Notes: a model not told the origin generated them from the letters alone. A DNA stretch of 64,000 nucleotides from Cenococcum geophilum 1.58 (GCA_001692895.1 KV748234.1:806001-870000); one strand, 5' to 3'. Shown: positions 12,050 through 24,870, numbered from the stretch's first letter. Program-made: numbers and translations.

Positions 12050-12408
12050 TGTTACGGAGTAAGTATAAGCGGCGATAATATGTAGCAAAGTAGATACTAT
12101 TAAGCTATATACATGAACTGTATAATAAGGTCAAGACGTTACGTAAGGGGAGAAGGCAGGGAAACGGGAAGAAAGGGTATATATCGTTAGCTTAGTTGCT
12201 TAGTTAACACATATACGGAGCAGAATAGGATTTAGGTGGTGGTCTTGGCAGAACTTGGCAGGATTTAGTAGAACTTGGCGGAATATAGCAGAATATAGTA
12301 GATTGCTGTTAGATTGCCGTAAATTGCTATCTTGTGGTCAGTCTCTAGTTGCTAAGTTGGTAGAAATAGGTGGACGTGTATAAGGTGTTACGGGGGTGTC
12401 CCATAACA
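12050..12408 (-). repeat. LTR of Gypsy B (left)
   Basis: 359 bp, matching 17652-18010 base for base in length. It includes tandem CAGAACTTGGCAGGATTTAG-like short motifs near 12245-12305. Differences from the other LTR are mostly C/T and G/A. Confidence 0.93.
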
Positions 12409-12429
12409 GTACCCCCCCTTTAAACTCGA

Positions 12430-15400
12430 GCTTCTGCGAGATGGGGCTATAGTAGTTCTAGATAGAGTTCGTAAAAGTCTTCTACGGCTTATATAAGTCC
12501 TATAGAGTTAACAGGTTCCCATAAGGGCTTAGTAAAGCCTCTCTATTTCGTGAGATATATATATTAACGTTTCCGTTTATTATACTTAATGTTATTAATT
12601 CTTTTAATAAAGTACTTGTTTTTACTATCCACTTTAACTAGTGGGGGAGGGTCTTATATCTGTCTAGGTAGGGCGTCTAATGTGGGAGTAGTGGGGTAGA
12701 GGACTGACGTGTGGAATATGGGGTGGATTTTAACCGTATTAGGGAGCTTTAGTTAATAGGCGTAGGAGGAGATAACCTTCTCAACCTTATAAGGGCCAGT
12801 GTTCTTCCAATTAAGCTTCTTAGTAGGTTGTTTTGTGTTTAGATTTCTTGTATTTAGCCAGATAAAGTTACTAATTTAGTAGACTGGTGCTAGGGTTTGT
12901 TTCTTATTTGCTGCGGCTTTATAGATAGATTAAGCCTATATTATTTCATTAGCAAGGAACTATTATAGTTCCTCTATCTTCTTTACGAATTCATTTGCTT
13001 CCGCAACTTATAAGGCGTAATAAGTAGGGTGAGGAACATTACTAAAGGGTTTAAAACCTATTTATGGATGCTAGCCGTAGTTGGCTAGAAACGGGGAGAC
13101 CTTTATGGTTTCTAAAACGGAATTATTTGCGGTAAACTCGGCGAATATAAGCTAGTTAATCTAGTTATCTTATAAGTATAACGTGTATATCTGAATATAC
13201 TGTTCTATTATAGCGTTTATACGTTTTATTTAACCATCTGTTTTCAGGTGGTATGCTATAGATAATAGTGCTTTAATACGGAGTTAGGTAGTTAGTTCTT
13301 TCTAAAATATAGAGATAAACTGGCTGCCTTTATTGGAGATAATTGTTTTAGGGAGTCTGTGGAGTTTCTATATATAGTTTAGGAATAATTGGGCGATAGT
13401 AGGTGTTAATATGTTAGGGCAGGCGATTAAGTGTCTTATCTTAGATAGTTAGTCTATAACTACTATAATATTTATGTAGCCCTTACTTATAGGGAGGTTA
13501 ATAATAAAGTTGATTAAGATATCCTTTTATCTTTGGTCCGGAACAGGCAGTGGCTTTAGAAGGCTGTTATATGTCTCGTGTGAAGCTTTAGCTTGTTAGC
13601 AGATGTGACAGCTAGAGATATACCTTTATATCATGTTATATATGTTCGGCTAGTAGTACTCCCGTTAGAGTAGCTCTAGGGTTTTTCTTTAGCCTGGGTG
13701 GCCGGCTACTGGTAGGTTATGTACGTGTTTAAGGAGCTTAAGCTTAAGTTTATTGTGATTAGGGATAACTAGACGGTTCTAGTAATATAAGCGGTTTCCG
13801 CGAGCTTTATATTTACTTAAAGAGATCTTCTTAGAGCATTTAACGCTATCTTAAATTAGCTTAAGCGTCTTTTAGATGAACTCGTTATTTAGGTATTTAT
13901 TAGTTATAATCTGTTTAATTAATTAATTAGTTATTTTAAGGACTTGTACCGTAAGATCTTTAGCAGGAGGGTTAAATAGTTTGGGGCGAAGTAGGGTCTG
14001 ATTTTGGTAAGAACGTACCTCTTTTAGTGCTGGCGCGTCTTGCGAGCGTTGGGTTAGGGTATTAGGCTTTTAGCCTTAAATACCTAGGTGGTACGTGATT
14101 AAGAATCGGAAATAAGATAGGTATTCTAACCAGCGGGCCTAATAGTGGCTTAGCTATTTTGTGGTTGTGAAGTACTATAGGTTCTTATAATTATTAAGAA
14201 CCTTAATTAGGAATTTAGCGCCTTTTAGTTTGGGTCGCTATTGCTTAAAGCATCTAATAATAGCCAGCAGTTCCTTATCATAGATCTTATAGTTATATTT
14301 GGCTAGGCTTAGTCGTTTTAAGTAGTATGCTATAGGGTGCAATACTCCCTCTTCGTTATATTAAGATAGGATGCCTCTAGTAACATAGTTAGATAAGTTA
14401 GCTTCTATAACACTTATTCGGTTTAAGTTGAAGTATTAGAGCACGGGCGTGGTAGTAAATATAACCTTTAAATAAGTAAAGGCCTTCTTATATTCCTTGT
14501 TAAAGATAAAGGCTTTATCCTTTTAGGTTAGAGCTATAAGGGGTAAAACTAGGGCGGAGAAGTTATTAATAAACCGTTAATAGAAATTGGCAAATCCTAT
14601 AAAGGCTTTTACGTCTTTAACGTTCTCGGGTTCTTACCAGTTTATAATTACTTTGATTTTCTTTAGGTCTATTTATATGCCGTCTATAGAAATAAGAAGC
14701 CTAAGGTATAAGACTTCCGTTTTATAAAACTTGTATTTATCTATATCTAATTATAGACCAGCTCCGTGTAGGGCTTATAGGACAAAGTTAACGTGTTTCC
14801 GATGTTCGGTTAGGTTATTACTATATATTAAGATATCGTCGATATAAGCAGTATAGAAGATGTCCAGGTAGGGGCGTAGGGTATTGTTTATGTAATGTTA
14901 AAACGAGCTCGGAGCATTTGCAAGACTAAATGGCGTTACTAAGTATTTAAATAATCTATACCGAGTACGAAATGCGGTAAGCCATTTATCTCCCTTTACT
15001 ATATAGAGGCGGTTAAATGTAGAGATAATATTAAGCTTTGTATAGTAGCGAGCCTTACTTAGTTGGTTTAGCGTCTCTTATATTAACGGGATTGGATATT
15101 AGTTTTTAATAGTAACGGCGTTAAGGGCTCGGTAATCTACGTAGAAGCGTAGACCGCTGCTAGGTTTCTTAATGAAGATTACTAGTACGGCTATAGGTAA
15201 AGAGCTTACTCTGATAAATCCTTTACTTAGGTTCTTATCTAGATACTTTTATAGCACTTAAAGTTCGTTTTAGGACATTCCGTACAAAAATCTAAATTTA
15301 GGCTGCTTTCCTTCTTTAAGTACAATCTTATAGTCGTATGGTCGGTATTCTGGTAGCTTATCGGCTTCCTTTCGTAAGAATGCGTCTAAGCGGTAATGGT

Positions 15401-16560
15401 ACTCTGCTAGTACCTTTGTGATAGGGTTGGTGTGCTTCTTTAGTACTAAGGCTTTTTTAATATCAGCTATCGTGACAGCGAAAATCGTATATTTAGGCTT
15501 CTTAGCAAGCTAAGCTAGCGGAGTAGCTCCAATCATGCGGATATTTAGGGTGTTGAGCTCTCTCAAATCGTCTATAGTCTCTTATATAGTTTCTTATTTA
15601 GGTTTAGGTTTAGTATTAGGTATAGAGTTAGTGTCAAATTTAGGTTCGGGTTCTTTAAGTATTCTTTTTATTATAGGGTACCAGTTCTTCTAGTACTCCT
15701 ATATGCTAAGCTTAAGCTTCTACTTAGTTTAGGGTGGTATAGTAGTTAGGGTTAGTTTATGGGGTTCAGTGGGATTTCTAGATCTTTAGTGGATATTGGT
15801 GGAAATCTTATATTGGTGGAATTCGGTGGAATTTTTGGGTTAGTAGAATCTAGTGGATTTCTTGGGCGCGGGGTAGATATTAGTGGAAATCTTAGGCTGG
15901 TGGATCTTAGTGGATTTCCTAGGTTTTAGTTTGGGGTTAGGGCAGCGAGTTATAAGGCACTTCTGTTTGTAACGGGAGGCGGTAAATAGAAGCTTAAAGT
16001 TATTTTAGTTAATAGTTACCTTATATAGCTTTATCTAAGGTTGTCTAAGGATTACTAGGTAACCTAAGGTAGTAACGAAAAGCTTAATTAGTTCTTTATA
16101 GTTTAGGTATTAGAGTCTTAGGGCTGCTACGTGGGTAATACGGCCTAAGATAGTGCGTTTGCCATTAAATCTAAATATATTAATATGCCGGTTAAGGGGG
16201 GTTAGGGTAAAACCATTATCTTATATAAAGATCTTATTAATAAATCCTATGCCGCTAGCTCCTGTATTAATTAGGATTTAAGCGTTAGCCTATTAACTAT
16301 TCTGCTAAAGACGGCAGTTAATAGTTATACTACGGTCCTAAGAGTCGGAGTTTGTGACGTTAAATGCGTTTAACGAGATCCTAAGGTAGAGCCGTCCTGG
16401 AGAGCGACTTAGCTCTAGGACCTTCCTTTTAGAGGTAATTAGGGTGGGGTTCTTATAGAGCGTTAGTTGGAGCTTCGTCCTTATAAATGGTGCTTACTAG
16501 ATATAGGGCTGGAACTAGATAAAGATTAGGGATAGTAACCGGAAGATTGATACGGTAAAC
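12430..16560 (-). pseudogene. Gypsy B pol: protease, RT, RNase H, integrase, probable chromodomain
   Basis: Minus-strand translation shows RT motifs [14 protein letters not shown] (about 15095-15140) and [20 protein letters not shown] (about 14795-14855). RNase H landmarks are [20 protein letters not shown] and [13 protein letters not shown] (about 14240-14345). An integrase zinc-binding region with HVHNLPVAGHPG lies near 13690-13730, followed by the integrase core. Near 12470-12600 the pieces YIYLTK and RGF resemble a chromodomain end as in chromoviruses; that call is weaker. The frame is interrupted many times in RIP style. Confidence 0.85.
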
Positions 16561-16569
16561 GGCTGTTAG

Positions 16570-17620
16570 TGTTAGCCGTTCGTAGATTGTTTTAGTGCGT
16601 AGGTAGGGGGACGAGGTAGTATTTTAAGATATAATTCTTCCTTCCGCATTTAAAGCAGAGGCCTAGCTTAAGGCGTCGTTCTCGTTTAGAGGACCCTAGT
16701 AGGGCGTAATCCAGGATTCTAGTGTCAATATCTATGGCGTTAGGGTACTTAGGCTAAGATAATGACTTAGTAAACGTTCGCGGGGTTGTCGTATTGTATT
16801 AGGGGGCAGGCTTTGGTATTAGGCGTAGTATATTGTTATACCGTTTATTAATAACGTTTGCGTAGGCATTAAGGGCTCCTAGTAGGTCTACGCCTATTAG
16901 GGAGGTTTTTAGTTTAGAGCTTAAGGATTTAATAAGGCTGTTAATTAGTGCGGAGTCATTTTAGCCTGTTTCCTTTACGTAACGGTTAAATTTAGAGAAG
17001 TATACTAGAAAGCTTTTTATTTCTTAAGTTATATAGTTTATCTTTCTCTAAGCAGTAGCTTGGCAGTTTAGGTTACCGTATATAGCTTTAAGAAGTATAA
17101 CTAGACTTAGTACTAAGTTTGGTTGAAGGGGTTTAATAAGGTTAGCTGCGTCTCCTTCTAGTTAACTTAGGGCGTAGCAGAGTTAGTTGGCTTTAGTTAG
17201 GTAGTAGTTAGTATTACTAGTTAGCTTATTTTTAAGCTAGCTTAAAAATAATTAGAGTTTTTATTATTTGCTAGTAAATATTGGAGGGTCTGGTAGTTAT
17301 TTAGATCGTTACAGTGCAGTAGTTGGTTTAAGGTGAGTGACTACTATGGGTTTAGGGCTTGCGTTCCACGTGTTTATTTTTAGAGACGGCGTTTAGTCTT
17401 AAGGTCCTAGCGTAGGCATCTTAAGGGTACGGACTTCTTCTTAGAGGTCCTTAATTAATTATTGGTATCGTGCTTCTTATTTAGCTTGTTATTAATTTAA
17501 AGTAGCTTAGTTCTATATAAGGGCGTCTATAAAAGACTTCTATATTTCTACTAATTGTTCTTAGAGTGCGGATATAATACCGGCGGTTATTATAGGGGCT
17601 TTAGGTTTAGTCTGCATTTT
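16570..17620 (-). pseudogene. Gypsy B gag
   Basis: The minus-strand frame begins MQTKPKAPIITAGIISALKE near 17618, shortly inside the 5' LTR. It reads through a capsid-like middle (LINSLIKSLSSKLKTSLIGV near 16890-16950) to a zinc knuckle starting CFKCGRKNYILK near 16615-16655, followed by a Ser/Pro-rich end. This is the structural protein of the virus-like particle. Few stops remain in the middle and the frame is damaged elsewhere. Confidence 0.8.
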
Positions 17621-17651
17621 GACAATAGTGTAGGTGGTTAACGTAATATAG

Positions 17652-18010
17652 TGTTATAGAGTGAGTATAAGCGGCGATAATATGTAGTAAAGTAGATACT
17701 ATTAAGCTATATATATAAACTATATAATAAGGTTAAAACGTTGCGTAAGGGGAGAAGGCAGGGAAATGGGAAGAAAGGGTATATATTGTTAGCTTAGTTG
17801 CTTAGTTAATACGTACACAGAGCAAAATAGGATTTAGGTAGTAGTCCTGGCAGAACTTAGCAGGATTTAGTGGAACTTAGCGGAATATGGCAGAATATAG
17901 CAGATTGCCGTCAGATTGCCGCAAATTACTATCTCGTGGTTAGTTTTTAGTTGCTAAGTCGGTGAAAACAGGTAGACGTGTATAAGGTGTTACGGGGGTG
18001 TCCCGTGACA
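17652..18010 (-). repeat. LTR of Gypsy B (right, 5' LTR in element sense)
   Basis: 359-bp direct repeat of 12050-12408, ending GTGTCCCGTGACA. It is followed by the AATAC target duplication. Confidence 0.93.
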
Positions 18011-18511
18011 AATACACACAATATCCCGCTCGCTTATTAGTATTACGGTAGTTAGAATGGATAAATCCCCCTTACGCCTTTAATAACTCTAGGGGGGGGG
18101 AGGTAAGGCGTATATAGCAGTAGTCTATATAAGAGATAGTATATAGGGGATGGGCAAGATATAGGACATAAAGAGACAATAAGATATAGCAATTAATTAG
18201 CAAGGCCTAGCTGGGACGTAGTGAACCCTAGCTTTAATAAGCTAGAGAAGGAAGTAGTAGTTCCCAAGGAGTTCAAAACATCTAAGGAGGAGGACGTGCA
18301 GTAGGCCCGTAGGGCCGCTACTATGTACAAATATAGCAAATCGGGGTTTTTTATCCTACTAAGGCTACTTATAGGGTTTTTCCTCCCCTAACTGCAGGGT
18401 TTTCTTTATATAAATTACAAGTTTTCCCCCCCGTGACGGAGTAGTCTATGTGGGCCAAGATAGGATCCGTATCAGACGTTAATTAAAGAACTACTACTAT
18501 ATAAATGCCTC

Positions 18512-18697
18512 TAAACCAAAGCTTGTAGAATACTATATTACAAAGATACTAAGCTAAAGAGAAGAAAAAGGGGTCGCTAGGACTAATATAAATAAATATA
18601 TAGGGTAAGCCGCCAAGGCGCTAGCTTTAGGCGGGCTAATCGTAGGTTAGCAGAATATAGCAGAATTTAGCAGGTATTGTGCAATAGTGTCGTTACA
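18512..18697 (-). repeat. Gypsy A right LTR, remaining 186 bp
   Basis: Continues the LTR begun at 11487 and ends GTCGTTACA, followed by CCGGT, the right target duplication of Gypsy A. It matches 864-1049. Confidence 0.88.
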
Positions 18698-18702
18698 CCG
18701 GT

Positions 18703-20600
18703 CGTTATACTTATCGCATTTATTTATAGATATTGTCTAAGTAAAGCCACTAATGAAGTAGTTATTAATTTCAGATAAAAAGGCGCGCTACTGTGTAAGA
18801 GGTTCGCCGTTAGTAATTAATTTAATTAGGTAATGTTTATGCTTAAGCTATAGATTGCGAACAGCTTACTTAGCTGCTTCCTTCTAATCAGCTTAGCCTT
18901 CGCCCGTTTAATATTTATTAGTAAAAGTCCATTTAATTAACAGATAAAGGACAATAGCAGCAATATACGCAGGCGAACGATTAGTAAGTCCGTAGTAGTG
19001 GTATAATAACGGGTAATACTTGGATAAACTTTTTTAGGTAAGGAATACTAATAAAAATAAGGTTTAGGGCATTACTATATATAACCTTTAGTATATTTCT
19101 ATATAATATTAAAAGCTTTAATATTTTTTAATTAATTTAATTTAATTAGGACCTTTAAATTAAATGCGTTACTAAGCCCGTAAGCTCTTAGTTAATTAAA
19201 TTAATTAAGTCTTAGTATTTAATTTAATTTAATATTAAAGCCTTATTAAATAATTTATAAGCCTAGTTCTTAGTAATAAAGGCTGTATATTAGATTAGAT
19301 ATAGTACGCTAAAGGGGCTAATAAAGGCCCTGTTAATCTAGATACTTCCTTTACTAAAGAAGAGGGTTTTTTAAAGACGTAGGCAGTAGTTCTTAATTTC
19401 TTACTATAAGAAGACAACTCTACTAAGCAGCGGCTCTATCCTCTAGGAAAACACATTATTTGGCTTAATAACCTCTTTATAAGCGTTAAGCTTCTTATAC
19501 GCCTTTAAGAGCTTAGAATTAGAGTAGCTGGAATAGTTAGAATAATAAGAATAAGGCATAAGGAACTAGGGGACAAAGAAGGCAATATATCTTCTAGCCG
19601 GTATAAACGGATAACTCCCGTAGAGTAGATGGATCCTTAATTTATTAAGCTTAAACTTACCTACATAGTCTAAATTCTATAGGGGACTTTATTTAATTCG
19701 CTATTTAAGGACTCTATAGTATTAGAGCTTACCTAGAAGAACTCTAATATAGTGCTTTTTATAGGTACTATCTATAACGGTAAGTTCTTCTACTTAACAC
19801 TATAATACTTTACTAATAACGTTATATATCGCCAGGTTAAGACTACATCCTCTCTCTATAAAAGCGGCCCGTAAATACCTCTACTAAGGCCTAAATAACT
19901 CGTCTTATCTTCGGTAATAATTTATAAAAGGAGCTTAAGATTCCTGTCTTTATAGGGGAGTATAATTGCTATATATATAGTATGGATATCGCGGATTAAT
20001 TAAGGTCTTATTAGAATATACTAAGAATGAAACGGAAGACTTAAAGGCCTCTGTTTAGTTTCCTACTTAATATAGTAATAGGTAATTGCTATCTACTATT
20101 GTCTTATAAGCCGTTTAACTATAGAGCTAGCCGCAAGGAGTCTTATAAGCAATTTCAAAAGAATCTTTATAAGGCCTTATTCTAACGCTTAACTTAAGCT
20201 ACTAAGACTTATTTACGACCCCCTTAACGCTCTATAAATAATATTATCTATATACCTACGGAAGAGTATAAGCTTATTAAGCTTTAGAACAAGCAGCGCA
20301 GCTACTTAGCTTATATTAAGGCCGGAAAAAAAACCACTAATCGGCAATATAGAGATAAAGAAAGGCTCTTAGTAAGCTCTTAGAAAATACAGTTAAGAAG
20401 CCATAAGGGAGTAGCGATTAGAAGAGGCTAGTAAGGGCAGTAAGGGCGGTAAGAACTCTCTACGGCTATAATATTTACAGGATTCTATTCTATATAAAGA
20501 CGACGTGCTAGCAGCCTTATCTTAATTAACTTAATACTAAGGATTAAACCTATATAGAGCTTCTGCTAAGAGAGGATTAAATATTAATAGCTTTAAATAT
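18703..20600 (+). pseudogene. piggyBac-like transposase (DDE_Tnp_1_7 type), decayed
   Basis: Plus-strand translation gives IWLNNLFISVKLLIR at about 19458-19502, then VAGIVRIIRIRHKELGDKEG, then KIPVFIGEYNCYIYSMDIAD (about 19936-19998). Next come LFSFLLNIVIGNCYLLLSYK and RASRKESYKQFQKNLYKALF (to about 20180), and a basic, formerly Cys-rich tail to about 20560. This order is that of piggyBac transposases, which cut and paste at TTAA. The third catalytic Asp lies in MDIAD. In the NLFISV segment the expected Asp is Asn (WLNNLF), a G-to-A change. Numerous TAG/TAA stops replace Gln/Trp codons. A 250-bp AT-rich stretch at about 19085-19300 interrupts the frame. The 5' part was separated by Gypsy A or is lost. 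The family call rests on motif recognition and is fairly secure. Confidence 0.75.
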
Positions 20601-21748
20601 CTCAGCATAATTAAATATTTAAGCTACGTAATTAGCCAGATTCTTATTAATAACGTAGTACGAAATTTAGCGGGTTAAGGGATAGTGTAGTAATTAGTCA
20701 CTAGCTATGTCAGGGCTTACTACTATTAAATCTGCATTATATAATACTATAAAATAGAGGCATTACTCTATTATAGCTTATTAATCATTTCTTATAATTT
20801 GTAACTAGTAATGTTAATTAGCCTAAGTATTGTATATATAAATATTATATAGCTTGCAATCTAGTATTAGCTAAAATAAAACTAGTAAAGCTAAAAGTAT
20901 ATATATTTTAAAGGAATTATATAACTTATATATGTAATATATAATATATAGGCTATATACTGTATATATTACATATTACTAAAATAGGAAATAATAGGTA
21001 TTAAGCATATATAGTCTCTATAACGGCGTAGAAGAGGTTTCTTAGGTTATATTAGAGCACGTAGCCCGTATGCACCTTATAGCTATATATAGCTATCTAC
21101 TATACTATTACCTAATAGTATAGGTTTTTTATTTTTATTTTTATTTTATTAATATAATAGTTTATATAAATATAAATATATTTTATTTAATATAATATAG
21201 TAAAATCCCCTTAATATAATATAGGGTATAAAATAATAACTTTTATATTATAATCTATACCCTTTAATTAAGCCTTTTTTGGTATAATATTACGATTATC
21301 TAACTTTTGGTAATATTATTAAGCTCCTACTACTAATATCAGTATAACCAGTAGAGAATTTGTATAGGAGAGGGCCCTATTTAGCCTATAAGGTAGACAC
21401 TCTAAACCTTTTTAAGTATTAAAATTATTTTTTTCCTACTTACTTACCTAATATATAACTCTTAATATAATAATACTATTAGTATTATAATACGCTTAGC
21501 CAAATAAATAGTATCGTATTAAAGAGATTTTATTATATTATTAGAGTTATTAAAGTTATAAGTTAGGCTAAGAGTGTCTTACTTTCTAGGGTGTCTCGCT
21601 TCCTAATATATAACGTTAATTTAAGCCGCTATTTTTTGTAGTTAGGTATACAATAAGGCAAATCTTTATAAGTCTTATTTAAGCACCTAATTAGTAAGGA
21701 CGTCTTCTTATATAGAAATCAATTGCTATTCGTATTAGTAAGCAATTC
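20601..21748. other. AT-rich spacer, no gene seen
   Basis: About 1.1 kb of AT-rich sequence with many stops in all frames. Runs of TATATA and imperfect hairpins occur (for example 21195-21260, CCTTAATATAATATAGGG against its near complement). I find no conserved motif, terminal repeat or RNA gene. Confidence 0.4.
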
Positions 21749-22841
21749 ATTATAGCTACTTGCTACCTATACGCACTATACGCTTATACGGCTCGGGTAC
21801 CAAATTTAAATTTACTAGCATTAAAATCAGCGATAGCCATTTACAAGTTCTGCTCCTTTTAATCCGTATTAAACGATTAGTGGTATAGAAAATAGGTAGG
21901 TAAGTTAAAGAGTTAATTTTAGTATAGTAACTATATTTAGGGGGCGACTAAGTTTTAGGGGTCCGAGCTTATTTAGATTATAGTATAGTTTTTAAAGCTT
22001 TAAAGAGCTAGGTTTAGAAGCAAATTATTAAAAGCTTTTTTATTTCTTAAGTAGTATATAGTAATATTATAGCTTACATTATAGGCTAGCTATTTAATAT
22101 TAATTAATAAGTTGATTTTCCGCATATACTTACTAAAAGCTCTATTTTTAAATATATGCCTAATTATAAGAAGATCTACTATATAGTATTAAAATTATAG
22201 GCTCCTAAAATACGTTTAGGTAAAGTAGTAGAATATTTTTTTCTTAAGATCTTTATAGATAAGGCAGAATAAAAAAAGCGCAACCCTTAATAAAAGCGTA
22301 GCTATAGCCTTAATAACCTCTATAGGAAGGCTACAGACGCCTAAAGAATGCTTTAAAGTAGTTATGCTTATTATATACAATTTTAAAGTATAGTCTTTTT
22401 AGCTTTAGAAAAATAGTCCTTTCTAGTTTAAGAGTTAAAGTTAGAAAAACCTTAGATTAGGTCCTTATATTTCTAGATTATATTATTATAGTATAGACTA
22501 TACTATTAGTAGTAGTTAGCTATTTCCTTAGGGTAGTTTTATAGCACGCATCTAGCTTCCTAAATGCGCCTTAGCTTTAATAAAATTCTTAAACTTTATA
22601 ATATGCCAATTAATCTAATAGTTTTTCTTTAGTAGTATAAGTACTCTAGCTTTAAGATATTATTAAAAATAATATATTAGAATTTATCTTTAGGCTTAAT
22701 TTAATTATTTAAAGTAACTAATAGAGCCTTAATAAAGGTAAAGATTATATTAAGCTATAAAAGTATTTATATACACTAACCCTCTATACTATTAGAGATA
22801 ATACTAAAGGAAATTATAAGGGAGTCTTCTTATATCCCTTC

Positions 22842-23063
22842 TATAACGGCTTAAATTATTAAATAAATGCCTTAACGGAGGCTTAAATAAATACTTTAAG
22901 GTAAAGTAAACAAATACTATATTATAGAGATATTAAGCTTAGGAGAAGAAGAAGAGGTATATATAGAAGGGAGAGCTATGCTATATAATTATTAGGGCGC
23001 TAAGCCCTTTAGTTAAACCCCTAACTAGGCCTTATTTAGGTAACACGTCCTAGCGCTATTACA
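22842..23063 (-). repeat. Solo LTR in left palindrome arm
   Basis: 222 bp starting TATAACGGC and ending GCTATTACA, flanked by CCTTC (22837-22841) and CTTTC (23064-23068), a 5-bp duplication with one C-to-T change. It shares stretches such as AATACTATATTA and GATATTAAGCT with the Gypsy A LTR, so it belongs to a related Gypsy family. The mirror copy is at 36229-36450. Confidence 0.8.
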
Positions 23064-23679
23064 CTTTCTATAATTACCTACTTAGGAATAAACGCTAGCG
23101 ATAAATAATTTAAATATTATAGTTAAGCCCTATATAAACTAAGTATTACAAATAGCCGCTGCTAGTAGTTAGAGGTAATATATATAGTAATATTCTAATA
23201 TATAACTTATTAATAAGATAGCTTAGTACTTTCTTTACCCTAGTAAAAGTAAAGCACTAATATCTTTAAATAAGTTATATAATCTAGAAACTAAACGCTT
23301 TAAATAGCTAACTTTTTAGGCAAACTCCTTAAAGATTTATTAAACTTTTTTTTATTTCTATAGGCTATCTTAAAATTACTAACTAAGAATATATTATTTA
23401 AATATATTTAATAATACTATAATTATAGGTAATAATATTTTATTAGAGAAACGTATAAGGGGGTAAAGAGGTTTTAGGGTAGATTTAAAGGTATTAATTA
23501 GGACTAGATTTTGTTACCCTTTTTAGTTATATCTTACTACTAGTTTCTACTACCTATTTATTACCTATTACTAACTAAGTGGCAATATTAACTAAGTGGC
23601 AATTATATATCATTATTAGCTTTACTAATAGCCTTTTACTACTATATAGTATATATAAAGAGCTTCTAAAGCTAGCTTT

Positions 23680-24870
23680 AATAAATAGAGTTCTTATTCT
23701 TAATTAGCGTACAAACTACTAATTAATAAAAGGAATTATATAAATTCTATTTAGTCTAAAACTATAGCTCTTATAGAGAATAAGAAGTTATATAAAGAAG
23801 AGAAAGGAATAACGCGAAAATCTTATAATTAAATAGTTAGAGGTCTTAGCGGTAAATACATAGGTATATATATATATAGTCTTTAACAGAATTCAGTTAA
23901 AGCGTTAGATTTTATCTATTAAGTGCTTTATTAAAACATTCTTACTATAACTAGGCTAGTCCCGTTATATAACATAAGCAGTATAGTAGTATTAAACGCT
24001 CTTAACTAGTTATTTTCCTTTAGTAAATATTATATATAGAGGGTATAAGTATATATAGTTAAGGAGCTTTAGTTTTAAATATATTTTACCTTAATATAAG
24101 CCTACTACCTTCTCCTTTAAACCTATTTTCTTTGTATAATATATTATCTGCTTAAATCTCTTATAGTATTTAATTAAATATTACTTTAGTATTAAGCCTT
24201 CTGTATTACTATAATATATAAGTAGTAAAAAATTAATTTATAAATTAAAGATAGAATGCCCTAAGCTTGGCTAAAAATAATAAAATATATTTACACTACT
24301 TAAGTTAATACTGGAGGTATAAGGTTATACTTAGCCCTACTAAAAATATCTTCCTATTATATAATATATGCTTGGATTTTATATTGCTATAAGCTAATCT
24401 ATTATAAAAATAGCTAGGTAACACTTTATTAATAAGTATCTCTTAAAGTATTCTATTTATAACTCTTATAAATAATATTTAAAATAAAGATTAAGTTTAC
24501 TTTTAAGACTACAGCATTATAATTAAATTAATAAGAAGCAATTATAATTGGCTAAATAAAATATATATAAAGTTTAGTAACTATTTCTATATTTCTGCAA
24601 TTATTAGCCTAGTTTAGGCTATTAAATTGTTTATATTACTCCTTTATATTAACTTCTTTAGTACTACTAATATTTTTTTACCCCTTCTATATTTAATACT
24701 AAATAGCGCTTAGCTTTCTTATCCCTATTAAGTATTATATTCTCTAGTTATCTCTACCTAGCTTAAGTATAGGCTATATTAACTATAGCTCTTTTATAAG
24801 CTAATTAGTATCTAGGTATAGGGCTATATATAAGAGAAATTATATATTATACTTCTAATAATAAATATAA
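23680..24870 (-). pseudogene. Decayed unidentified reading frame, left arm
   Basis: This is the mirror of 33990-35190. Minus-strand translation carries the same residues around RAKYNLI and LEVNLIF-like segments with further stops. No function is recognised. It runs away from the palindrome centre. Confidence 0.4.

Larger units (their letters stand above)
12050..18010 (-). mobile_element. Ty3/Gypsy LTR retrotransposon B (fossil)
   Basis: Two 359-bp LTRs (12050-12408 and 17652-18010), beginning TGTTA and ending with ACA or GACA, are flanked by perfect AATAC duplications (12045-12049 and 18011-18015). The element is 5961 bp. The tract ACCCCCCCTTT inside the left LTR is the complement of the polypurine tract, so coding is on the minus strand: gag near 16600-17620, then protease, reverse transcriptase, RNase H, integrase and a probable C-terminal chromodomain. 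It looks structurally whole but is broken in many places by RIP-type changes. It inserted into E after E had inserted into Gypsy A. Confidence 0.93.
11511..18497 (+). mobile_element. Retroposon-like insertion E (about 1.02 kb plus nested Gypsy B)
   Basis: The insertion splits the Gypsy A LTR. The 14-bp sequence TATATAAATGCCTC occurs on both sides (11497-11510 and 18498-18511). A duplication this long, with no terminal inverted repeats and a 3' end GAACTACTACTAC just before the second copy, fits target-primed insertion of a LINE/SINE-like retroposon on the + strand. Without Gypsy B, E is 539 + 482 = 1021 bp. It shows fewer RIP-type stops than its surroundings: near 18215-18290 a frame reads FNKLEKEVVVPKEFKTSKEE, which I do not recognise. 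Near the 5' end AAGTTCAAACTT resembles a pol III B box, but no good A box accompanies it, so SINE origin is only a guess. Confidence 0.6.
840..18697 (-). mobile_element. Ty3/Gypsy LTR retrotransposon A (fossil, nested host)
   Basis: Two 210-bp LTRs (840-1049, and 11487-11510 plus 18512-18697) begin TATTAC and end GTTACA. They are flanked by CCGGC at 835-839 and CCGGT at 18698-18702, a 5-bp duplication differing by one RIP-type change. A pyrimidine tract right after the left LTR is the polypurine tract of a minus-strand element. Reading leftwards from 11486, minus-strand translation shows gag with a zinc knuckle, protease region, reverse transcriptase, RNase H and integrase in Ty3/Gypsy order. 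The element is broken in very many places in RIP style. It carries four later insertions: two minisatellite TIR elements, retroposon E, and Gypsy B inside E. Without them it would be about 6.2 kb, a normal Gypsy size. Confidence 0.9.
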
